In this document: positions 13,425 to 23,352 of the stretch, in pieces
How the letters are laid out: every line of letters begins with the position of its first letter
How positions within the stretch are numbered: position 1 is the first letter of the stretch
DNA from: Apostichopus japonicus
Taxonomy: Eukaryota; Echinodermata; Holothuroidea; Aspidochirotida; Stichopodidae
Assembly (NCBI RefSeq): GCF_037975245.1
Contig: NC_092579.1
Location: 8,340,001-8,404,000 of the forward strand
Reading direction: 5' to 3'
DNA: 64,000 bases
Position numbers and translations under genes: made by a program
Notes under the pieces: model-generated
Told to the model about the DNA's origin: nothing
Seen by the model: only the letters and a program-made list of their open reading frames with translations
The model's database searches: none

Positions 13425-16400
13425 TTTCCCACCATTCAGCGGATTTCGTCGGTTCATACATCATTGCATATAACCCTATAACTTCTTTCAATGCGTTAAA
13501 TATATTTCAGACTGACTCAATGTGTAAGGGAGTGCAAATTATCCAAGGACCTATAAATTTCCTAATTTGAAGGGTCCGAAGTAACTAAAGGAAAAGGAAA
13601 TAGATGCATTGTCATGACCTATAACATATAGATTTACAGTATTACACCTGCCAGTAACTCAGGTCAACTGATTGTATGGTCTCAGGGGTCACATAAGTTC
13701 GGCCATTTTGCAACATTCCTTCTGTTTGTGCACGTATACAGGCTGTCTAAGGTCATATTCTAGGATTTTCTACCTCAGCTATTCCAGTAATTTTCTTAGT
13801 ATTTACTTCAGTCGTTTTTGAAAGTTTGATTTAGAAGGTTGTTCACTGGATGATTCCAGTTTTTGGGGGGTGTATTGGTGTCTGTGTTTTACGCCTACCG
13901 GTTCCTCTTTTGCGTTTACAGTTTTGGTTCTGGTTTATTAATATTTGTAAGTACTCGATGTTTGTTTTTATTCACTAGAATTGAGTAAATTACCCTTTTT
14001 AGTCCGGTTATTAGATTTAACCGAGTTTATTCTCGTCTTTATCATACTCAGTCATTGTTATGCTATATATTCTTCATAACCGATAATGTTAGCACGATAC
14101 TGTTCTGGGTACAACTATGATCAGTATTTAGTTTAGTAATTAATTTCGTAATAGTGTGGTATCATAATGAATCATTTATCTTGTCTCGCAGTTTGACCAC
14201 AGAAATACAAATTGATACTTTGACATATATAGCTTCATTCTAAACCTTGTCCATGACAACGTGGATGAGGCAGTTTAGTCAAGAGTATGATAACAAAGGA
14301 ATATGGATTATCTAGTCCTTTGTATCGTCGAGATGTCTCAGGTGTTTCCATTTATATATGTCCAAAGGAAATTTTGATCATATATGAGTTTGATCAAGTT
14401 CAAATTGATTGAAAGGTTCTTCAATCGATCGAGTAACAAGTTACCGGGTCCATCATTCGGTTCTCTACGTTTGCCACTGATTCAATAATAGTAGATTTCA
14501 TAAGATCATGTGTAGTATCTGTTCCCTTTCGAGGGGAATGGTGATGCACACCTGACGATGATCACACAGTCACAGTCTCGATGCAAGGGGACTGGGGTTG
14601 AGAGCGGATATGTCGTTCGGTAGTTTGGTTTTCGTGCCCAGGTTCTTTCCTGGGCGACTTTTTCTTAAAAAGTATTTAAATAATAGCATTTGGAGTACAA
14701 TGCTTATAACCAGTTCAAACCAGTTCAACAATTAACAGTTAGAGGTCTGCTAAGACTTGACAAACAAATCTTTTTAAGAAACAAAGTGCTATAAAAATAC
14801 TCCGAGATGCGTTATATTATCATTTATCTAAGACGAAGTTGTCACATCAAGTTTGTCGATTTAATTGCTTTTTTTTCTTTGGTCCCCAGTGAGAAGCCTC
14901 AAGTGATTAGAAACAGAAATCAATTTATCAAGGAAGGAAGGGGTAAGTACGAAGTATTGTCTTCTAACTTTCATCACATGTATGCATGATTACAAGTTTA
15001 GAAGTGACATACACATACATAGATCATCGTAGAGCCTATAGAGAAAAGGAGAATACGAATTCTAAGTAAAGATTGTGTAGTAAATGGTTCGCCTATCATA
15101 TATCTAGTAACGACACGACTTAGAAGTAAACGTATCCACTTACTTCGTATATAATAAAACCCAACAAATAAAAAATTAACCATCGATTTTATGCAGTATG
15201 TGTACGTTTATAATATATGTTTTCAAGCAACTCACATTGTGTGTTATAGTGAATTGTATTCCATCTACAAAACCTATAATGCCATCGATATTTTTTAAAA
15301 CAATGTGTGTGTGTAATATCTATCAAATTCGTCCTGCTTTAAACAAATTTGTTCACACGTGAATGTATGATAAAAGTGATTTTTTTCTTTAAATTAAATT
15401 AGTTTTTTTCCCCGGATAGATAGTTCCGAGTATATAAAACGATTATCCTTTTCTATGGACAAATACAATAGGGAATATAATAGTTGTTACAAGTAATATT
15501 ATGTACGAATACAAACATTCAAGAGTTGGTAAAGACAAAATGTTACCACATTATTTCTATAACGATATATCTATACGAAAATTACTTTTACTGTTAACAA
15601 TGTCGGTCTCTGTCTATATACAAAACAACAAAAATAAAATATAGCCATTTATATCAAAACATTTACTTACATGTACCAGTTGGGGTATAGGCTATCATAA
15701 AGTTCATAAAATAAGTAAAACCATAACATTTTCATTGTGCAATTTCGCTTCCAATTTTAGTCACAAGACACATCGAAATCGAATCTTTTTTTTAGGTTCA
15801 TCAAGTTGTCTTCTGTGTTTGATTTGTGTAATTACTGCCATTAATTTCTTCAAAGGAAAAATTTTAACCTCTGGTGTGCTTTATTTATTTATATATTTGT
15901 ATTTCTTCCTTCTTTCTTATAATTTTAATTTTAAATTGTTATGCCATATTATGATTCTTATTGCACGTTGCACCATTTGAAATCGTAGGTGATTATAGGC
16001 GAAGAGTAACTGATATTAAATTTCCTAACATCCTTCCAAATAACTTAATAGTCAAGGTATGTTACCGTCAGCAAACGAAGGATATCGCCTTTGATGTTTG
16101 AATGGGTTCACGACATGACATGATCATTCTAGGATGTTTTCGGTATCTGTGGTATTTCTAATTGAACACCACATTATGCGTCATTTCTGCTTCTCAACAC
16201 CCCTGCCCCACCCCTCCCCCCCCATCTCCGCAAAGAAGCCGTGCAATTTCAGGATTTGTGAAACTGTTAAAAATATGAATAGTTACATAATTTAAAACAT
16301 ATTCATGCGTTTAGTCTACAGGTCTTCCAAACTTACTTTATAGTACTCACTTGATCAAATCAGGTACCTGTCTAGATTTTTCCAGGAGTGAAGCATGCAA

Positions 16401-16738
16401 GTAAATTGATCCTTAACATTTCGACGCCCAGATCCTTAGTCATATTTATAGAAGCTTTAATCACATCATAAGAAAGACATTTCTGTTTTTACTTTCACTT
16501 CATTATTTGAAATAATGCAGACTCTTTACGTCATATAACCAATCAGGTACGGTATTAAACCACAGTACCTCTACTAACGAGCCCCCTCACTAACCCGCGC
16601 TGCAGGAAGATCGTAACCTCTTACCACCGCCCCACCCCCCAACCCGCCCCCCCCGCCCACATTCAAAGCGTCAAGCCTGCTCCAAACCAGTAATTTAAAT
16701 GAGTTTATTCATGGTGTTCTTATATCTTATCATTTCAG
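13425..16738. other. Unique AT-rich region upstream of the polyaspartate gene
   Basis: No protein gene is evident. A 53-bp segment at 14890-14942 is bracketed by a good acceptor (pyrimidine tract then CCCCAG) and a strong donor (GGGTAAGT). It could be a 5' noncoding exon of the gene at 16739, whose first coding exon itself starts at a splice acceptor. That link is inference. The remainder is simple AT-rich sequence. Confidence 0.4.
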
Positions 16739-16755
16739 GTAGTTTTAAGTGAGTC

Positions 16756-16883
16756 ATGAAGCTTCCAGTCATAGCTGCGGTTCTGCTCCTAGGAGTGTTG
16801 ATGACGTCACTGGAAGCAGACGCCGCCCCAGTTTCGATAAGAACAAATCACGGTAGGCTTTCACATTTTCAGACGCTCTCTCA

Positions 16884-16944
<61 letters not shown>

Positions 16945-16989
16945 GTTTATTCACTGTTCTTGATTTTCCAACTCATTACGATTTTCATT

Positions 16990-17041
<52 letters not shown>

Positions 17042-18850
17042 TTATCACAGCTCAGGGAGATGCAATAATTTTTCCATGGGGACGAAAAGGGGAAGCGCCG
17101 CCCAACCTCAACCCTCCCTTTTTTTCGTTGCACACTAACTACTTCTTTTCATAGCGTGCTTTCAGCTTACAACTTAAACAACAAAACGTGAATAGTTCTA
17201 CAACCACTCACTCGAATTTAGATAGTTTGTATTTTAGTTTTAAGAATCCACCCTATCCCACCCCAGTCACAGCATACGATTTCGCCTTGCTAAAATGAAT
17301 TCAAAACGTTTCAGTTCTAACGAGCAATATTTTGCCTTGTTATTATACCATGTTTTCTGTGTGCCCGTCACTTAAAAATTGACACAAGGCATATTAAATC
17401 TGTTATTCAATTTCTAAAACATTTTTTTTTTATCAATTACACAGCAGAAAAGAGCCTTTCACCCATCATTCTGGATTGTACCAATCACTATGCTTTAGGG
17501 CGACGCGGATGCAACGATAATTACGATGATGACACTGAAGAGGATGACGATGATCCAGCAACTAATGCAACAGGAAGGAAACGTCGCAGTGATGACGATG
17601 ATGATGATGACGATGATGACGATGATGATGATTTAACAGCAAGGAAACGTCGCAGTGATGACGATGATGATGATAGTGACGATGATGATGATTTAACAGC
17701 AAGGAAACGTCGCAGTGATGACGACGATGATGATGACGATGATGACGACGATGATGATGATTTAACAGCAAGGAAACGTCGCAGTGATGATGACGATGAT
17801 GATGACGATGATGACGACGATGACGATTTAACAGCAAGGAAACGTCGCAGTGATGATGACGATGATGATGACGATGATGACGACGATGACGATTTAACAG
17901 CAAGGAAACGTCGCAGTGATGATGACGATGATGATGACGATGATGACGAAGATGATGGTTTAACAGCAAGGAAACGTCGCAGTGATGACGACGATGATGA
18001 TGACGACGATGATGATTTAACAGCAAGGAAACGTCGCAGTGATGACGACGATGATGATGACGATGATGACGACGAAGATGATGATTTAACAGCAAGGAAA
18101 CGTCGCAGTGATGACGATGATGATGATGACGATGATGACGACGATGATGATGATTTAACAGCAAGGAAACGTCGCAGTGATGACGATGATGATGATGACG
18201 ATGATGACGAAGATGATGATGATTTAACAGCAAGGAAACGTCGCAGTGATGACGACGATGATGATGACGATGATGACGACGATGATGGTTTAACAGCAAG
18301 GAAACGTCGCAGTGATGACGACGATGATGATGACGATGATGACGACGATGATGGTTTAACAGCAAGGAAACGTCGCAGTGATGGCGATGATGATGACGAT
18401 GATGATGACGACGATGATGATTTAACAGCAAGGAAACGTCGCAGTGATGACGATGATGATGACGATGATGACGACGATGATGATGATTTAACAGCAAGGA
18501 AACGTCGCAGTGATGACGATGATGATGACGATGATGATGACGATGATGATGACGATGATGATGATGATTTAACAGCAAGGAAACGTCGCAGTGATGACGA
18601 CGATGATGACGATGACGACGATGATAGTTTAACAGCAAGGAAACGTCGCAGTGATGGCGATGATGATGACGATGATGATGACGACGATGATGATTTAACA
18701 GCAAGGAAACGTCGCAGTGATGACGACGATGATGATGACGATGATGACGACGATGATGATTTAACAGCAAGGAAACGTCGCAGTGATGACGACGATGATG
18801 ATGACGATGATGACGACGATGATGGTTTAACAGCAAGGAAACGTCGCAGT

Positions 18851-18886
<36 letters not shown>

Positions 18887-19021
18887 GATTTAACTGCAAG
18901 GAAACGTCGCAGTGATGACGACGATGATGACGATGATGACGACGATGATGATTTAACAGCAAGGAAACGTCGCAGTGATGACGATGATGATGACGATGAT
19001 GACGATGATGATGATGACTAA
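16756..19021 (+). CDS. Secreted polyaspartate multi-copy precursor (join 16756-16852, 17445-19021)
   Basis: I do not recognise this as a named gene. The first coding exon (its acceptor CAG ends at 16738) gives a signal peptide: Met-Lys, a Leu/Val/Ala core and an ADA-AP cleavage site near residue 23. It ends in phase 1 at 16852 before GTAGGC. The next exon starts at 17445 after TTACACAG, and the phases join to Ala. The protein is about 557 residues. A short head has two cysteines (in ILDCTN and RGCNDN) and an N-A-T glycosylation sequon. It is followed by about 22 units of S-D(11-15)-[D/G]-L-T-A ending in R-K-R-R-S. R-X-X-R sites fit furin-type cleavage in the secretory pathway, so the precursor could release many acidic peptides. 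Calcium binding or biomineral control is one possible role; a peptide signal or an acidic spacer is another. Function is inference. The intron contains two (TA)n tracts. Confidence 0.75.
16886..17037. repeat. (TA)n microsatellites in intron
   Basis: Two TA tracts, about 16886-16935 and 16990-17037, lie in the intron between the signal-peptide exon and the array exon. They are palindromic by nature and likely to be length-variable. Open frames of Tyr-Ile repeats across them are meaningless. Confidence 0.9.
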
Positions 19022-19060
19022 ACAGCTAGAAAACGTCGCAGTGACGATGATGATGATTGA
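17578..19060 (+). repeat. Coding tandem array (GAY)n + TTAACAGCAAGGAAACGTCG, unit about 60-80 bp
   Basis: The constant part TTAACAGCAAGGAAACGTCG alternates with 11-15 (once more) Asp codons, mixing GAT and GAC in recurring orders. A few units carry Glu (GAA), Gly (GGT) or Ser (AGT) substitutions, and the same variant units recur. Expansion has therefore gone unit by unit as well as by trinucleotide slippage. One further unit follows the stop codon at 19019-19021. Confidence 0.95.
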
Positions 19061-19165
19061 GAGGATGACGATGATCCAACACCTGATGCAAAAGCAAGGA
19101 AACGTTTAATTCATTGGAACCCTTTTTCATCAGCTATTACTTATAAAATGGTTCCTAAGGATTAA
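19022..19165 (+). other. Post-stop in-frame tail resembling an array cap
   Basis: Past the TAA the same frame encodes one more T-A-R-K-R-R-S-D unit, meets TGA at 19058-19060, then continues E-D-D-D-D-P-T-P-D-A-K-A-R-K-R and a short non-repetitive tail to TAA at 19163-19165. The E-D-D-D-D-P...R-K-R part matches the segment at the start of the array ([15 protein letters not shown]). The array is thus bracketed by two related caps, the second cut off by stops. Both duplicate copies share both stops. Confidence 0.7.
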
Positions 19166-20403
19166 CGTAAAACTGATTTAATGCTCCTCATGCCCTCCCC
19201 AACCCTCTCCCCCACCTAACCATTACCCTAAATCATACTACAATGGAAATAGAATGGTTGAAGTAGTAAAGCATTGATGTTATTTAAAGGAAAAGGTATA
19301 GCTTGCGAGAGAATAGAAACATACAAATATTTCAAAATAGGAAAATAAAAATGGGAATACATTTCATATATCGGATTTGAGATTATTTGTGAAGAAAATA
19401 ACTCTGAAAGGCATCTGCAGTCCTCCAAATGACAGGAAGTTAACCCTTTTATCCCATCTTTCAACCACTTGAGCGAAAACTGGCCTAATATGAAGAATAA
19501 GTATAGGACAACAAGGCGCTATTGCTCGATAATGTCGATCATTCAAATTGTGAAATGTGTGCTTCTAATCAGCAAACGTAAATAAATCACAGTGTGGTAT
19601 ATTCTTATATCCATGAAGAAAAATCAGGCCAATGGTATATGCAATACCAATAACTTGTTGTTGATATTTCAATGCAAGTTCTTAATCTTGCCGCCTGTGA
19701 TCAGTAATGATAAAAAATTGCAAAAATAGGAAACAAACGTCAGAGCATACATATCTCATGCGTCTGTCCTCCTGTTGAGTTAATAGGGTGGGGTGGGGCG
19801 GGGGACTCGCGTTTTGTTGAGATTCTTCGAAAAACTCATTACACGCTCCATATTTCAAGAAGAGAAAGAAAAAAGAGCGAAGCAACGTTACCCCTAACCA
19901 GCCTCACCCCTAACCACCCCACCCCCAACCAGTCACCAATTTGATAGCTTCGTAAACCACTGCCGCCTGAGTCTATTTTGCGTTTTACTCCGCAGAATAA
20001 ATAGTTACAGAATTCTCCGTCCAGCCCCACCCCCCCCCCCTCATCCCCTTTCCCACACACACACGTGTGCGCGCATACACACCCACCCCAATTAATATGT
20101 TCTCCGCTGTCCCTGTAATGTCGAACATGTACAAACCTAAAACATATCGGTAGAGACCAATTAACCATGATATAGATCCCAAATACAATGTAGTTTATGA
20201 CAAGGGTAGGTTTATCGTACCGGTATGTCAAAACTATGACATTACGCACATATACGGTGTGGACTTGATGTCGTAATCACGTTTCTCGTGTATCTGCTTA
20301 ATCAGATTTTATATAAAAAATAACGCTCGGATTGTTTACATTTCTACCTAGTATAAAGTATTGTACACCCTGGAGCCAAAGCTGAAACGGGAAACAACAC
20401 GCA
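19166..20403. other. 3' flank of the polyaspartate gene, no gene seen
   Basis: This is AT-rich flank with C-rich patches (about 19188-19220, 19900-19930, 20025-20050) and a short CA tract near 20056. AATAAA-like strings occur (for example near 19582) but none can be assigned as the polyadenylation signal. Minus-strand frames here are short and unsupported. A near-identical copy lies at 23497-24739. Confidence 0.5.
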
Positions 20404-21120
20404 CAGGACAGTACCCCTCCATTATAAATTCCTTCAATTTGTTTCTGGTCCTCCCATAAAAGTTCATGCTCCTTCTTAATCTTGGTTTCGAGCCTATTAT
20501 ATGTTTCATTTGCAAAACCTTCAGTTTAAGGTCACTTATAATGACATACATTATAGGCTAAAATATGCCGCAGAATGCATCATTTAACAACTAATTTTAT
20601 TTATGGGGAAGCTCCTCAACGCCCGCACATGGGACCCCGCGGGCAGCCCCCCCCCCCTCCGTTTATAAATTACTTCGTTCGCATCTGGCCTTCCCATTAA
20701 GATTCAGGTGACTACTTTAATCACTCTATGGATTTTTGGAGTTTATTATACATTAGCGCAATATTACGATTACAGCTACTTATAAAGGCCTAAATGATAA
20801 TTATGCATCATTAAACGCCCCCCCCCCTCTCTCTCTCTATAGGAGTCGGCTTCACAACATCAATGCGGTACCCCCTCCTTAATAAAATCCTTAAATTGTC
20901 TGTGGCCCTTCCAAAAAGTTCACCCCCTACCTGTATAAGTCGGGGGAAATTGGTTTTTCCCACCTCCACCCACCTTTCGAAATCCTGGGCAAACCTCTGA
21001 AAATTTCCCCTACTCATAATATAAGGAAGGATTCCAGGAACAAAAGTCATTACAATGATATAGATTTAAAAAAAAAAAAAAAAATTGTGTGATCCTTTTC
21101 AGCATAATACATACATAATA
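20404..21120. repeat. Three diverged tandem modules of about 170-230 bp
   Basis: Segments starting near 20404, 20650 and 20871 each begin CCCCTCC, then a TATAAA(T)-like string, then CTTCCMATTAAGRTTCA-type sequence, and run into related AT-rich DNA. They look like an old tandem repeat, present again in unit B (about 24738-25450). Partly deleted, it occurs once more at 36565-37030. Minus-strand frames here (20811-21050) are only conserved because the DNA is duplicated. Confidence 0.55.
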
Positions 21121-21781
21121 ATATGATTTATGATATGTTTTGAGTTACAAAGGCAACAAACGGTCTCCACAATTATTACACGCTAATCACCCCGTTCGCC
21201 CGTAAGACCTACCAAATCAAAAGTATTCATTTGCTTTCACATTAAAATGATTGATTTCGAACTCACATCTCGACCATCTTTCGAGAGTGAGCTTTGTTCC
21301 TGTGTCCATTAAATTGTAAAAAAAAAAAGGAGCTAAACTGAAATCCACAAGACAGGATGGATGTCGATAAAAAAGTTAACGAAAGCATCGGGTCACGTGA
21401 TCTTGCTTCAATGCTTAGCAATGCTAAACTGTCTATACATTATATAAGGAAGTATATTTAGAAAAGTCGAATAGCTAAAAATGACGTCACTTGAAGCCAA
21501 TAGTCCGTTATGTTTAAATAACCTTGGAAACTGTGGTTATTCGAAGAATCTGTTTTCATATTTCACCTGAATAAAGGCAAGGTTAAAACTACGTGACCAG
21601 TGTATTACATTAGTGTCGACTTTAGTATTGAAAGAAGAACAGACCCTGTATAACATCCTTTTATATAACATGATTGCATTTCCCTGTTTACGTTTTGCCT
21701 GTTTAATGTTCTCATGTGCTACGGAAAGTATAATGACTCTGGAAATACCAATAAAACCGCGTTAAAGGGATAGTCAGGTGG

Positions 21782-23181
21782 ACGATGATGACACTGAAGA
21801 GGATGACGATGATCCAGCAACTAATGCAACAGGAAGGAAACGTCGCAGTGATGACGATGATGATGATGACGATGATGACGATGATGATGATTTAACAGCA
21901 AGGAAACGTCGCAGTGATGACGATGATGATGATAGTGACGATGATGATGATTTAACAGCAAGGAAACGTCGCAGTGATGACGACGATGATGATGACGATG
22001 ATGACGACGATGATGATGATTTAACAGCAAGGAAACGTCGCAGTGATGATGACGATGATGATGACGATGATGACGATGATGATGATTTAACAGCAAGGAA
22101 ACGTCGCAGTGATGACGATGATGATGATAGTGACGATGATGATGATTTAACAGCAAGGAAACGTCGCAGTGATGACGACGATGATGATGACGATGATGAC
22201 GACGACGATGATGATTTAACAGCAAGGAAACGTCGCAGTGATGATGACGATGATGATGACGATGATGACGACGATGACGATTTAACAGCAAGGAAACGTC
22301 GCAGTGATGATGACGATGATGATGACGATGATGACGATGATGATTTAACAGCAAGGAAACGTCGCAGTGATGATGACGATGATGATGACGATGATGACGA
22401 AGATGATGGTTTAATAGCAAGGAAACGTCGCAGTGATGACGACGATGATGATGACGATGATGACGATGATGATGGTTTAACAGCAAGGAAACGTCGCAGT
22501 GATGACGACGATGATGATGACGATGATGACGACGATGATGGTTTAACAGCAAGGAAACGTCGCAGTGATGACGACGATGATGATGACGATGATGACGACG
22601 ATGATGATTTAACAGCAAGGAAACGTCGCAGTGATGACGACGATGATGACGACGATGATGATGATTTAACAGCAAGGAAACGTCGCAGTGATGATGACGA
22701 TGATGATGACGATGATGACGACGATGACGATTTAACAGCAAGGAAACGTCGCAGTGATGATGACGATGATGATGACGATGATGACGAAGATGATGGTTTA
22801 ACAGCAAGGAAACGTCGCAGTGATGACGACGATGATGATGACGATGATGACGACGATGATGGTTTAACAGCAAGGAAACGTCGCAGTGATGACGACGATG
22901 ATGATGACGATGATGACGACGATGATGGTTTAACAGCAAGGAAACGTCGCAGTGATGACGACGATGATGATGACGATGATGACGACGATGATGATTTAAC
23001 AGCAAGGAAACGTCGCAGTGATGACGACGATGATGATGACGATGATGACGACGATGATGATGATTTAACAGCAAGGAAACGTCGCAGTGATGACGATGAT
23101 GATGATGACGATGATGACGACGATGATGATGACGATGATGACGACGATGATGATGGTTTAACAGCAAGGAAACGTCGCAGT

Positions 23182-23217
<36 letters not shown>

Positions 23218-23352
23218 GATTTAACTGCAAGGAAACGTCGCAGTGATGACGACGATGATGACGATGATGACGACGATGATGATTTAACAGCAAGGAAACG
23301 TCGCAGTGATGACGATGATGATGACGATGATGACGATGATGATGATGACTAA
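21782..23352 (+). pseudogene. Duplicated polyaspartate array lacking its 5' exon
   Basis: The frame is open from the duplication junction to TAA at 23350-23352 and has 23 R-K-R-R-S junctions. It lacks the signal-peptide exon, the two-cysteine head and the original splice acceptor, because the duplication began at 17523 inside the exon. Unless it is reached by long-range splicing from the upstream exon, it cannot be secreted and is best called a 5'-truncated copy. Internal blocks repeat (units 2-4 reappear as units 5-7; the Glu/Gly-variant series occurs twice), and one unit has about 21 Asp. The downstream in-frame stops and cap are shared with the parent. Confidence 0.75.

Larger units (their letters stand above)
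17523..21781. repeat. 4.26-kb tandem duplication, unit A
   Basis: This unit starts inside the array exon (ACGATGATGACACTG) and is followed head-to-tail by its copy at 21782-26117. It spans the array, the post-stop tail and about 2.6 kb of 3' flank. Divergence from the copy is low outside the array (for example at 19470, 19550 and 21730). Confidence 0.95.

Noticed and set aside
16756-17154. 132-codon unspliced frame running through the TA repeats
   Set aside because: Only the first 32 codons make sense. The donor at 16853 and the in-phase acceptor at 17444 give a far better gene model.
17562-18962. 466-codon antisense open frame rich in His-His-Arg with CDVSLLLN repeats
   Set aside because: It is the complement of the GAY-rich coding array. 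With GAT/GAC codons on one strand the opposite frame reads ATC/GTC or CAT/CGT and rarely meets stops. It has no signal peptide or splice logic, whereas the sense strand does.
17578-19060. CRISPR-like alternation of a constant 20-bp repeat and variable spacers
   Set aside because: The spacers are all GAY repeats of differing length, in frame, within a spliced eukaryotic gene.
21821-23293. 490-codon antisense His-rich frame in the duplicate array
   Set aside because: The same complement effect as the first array.
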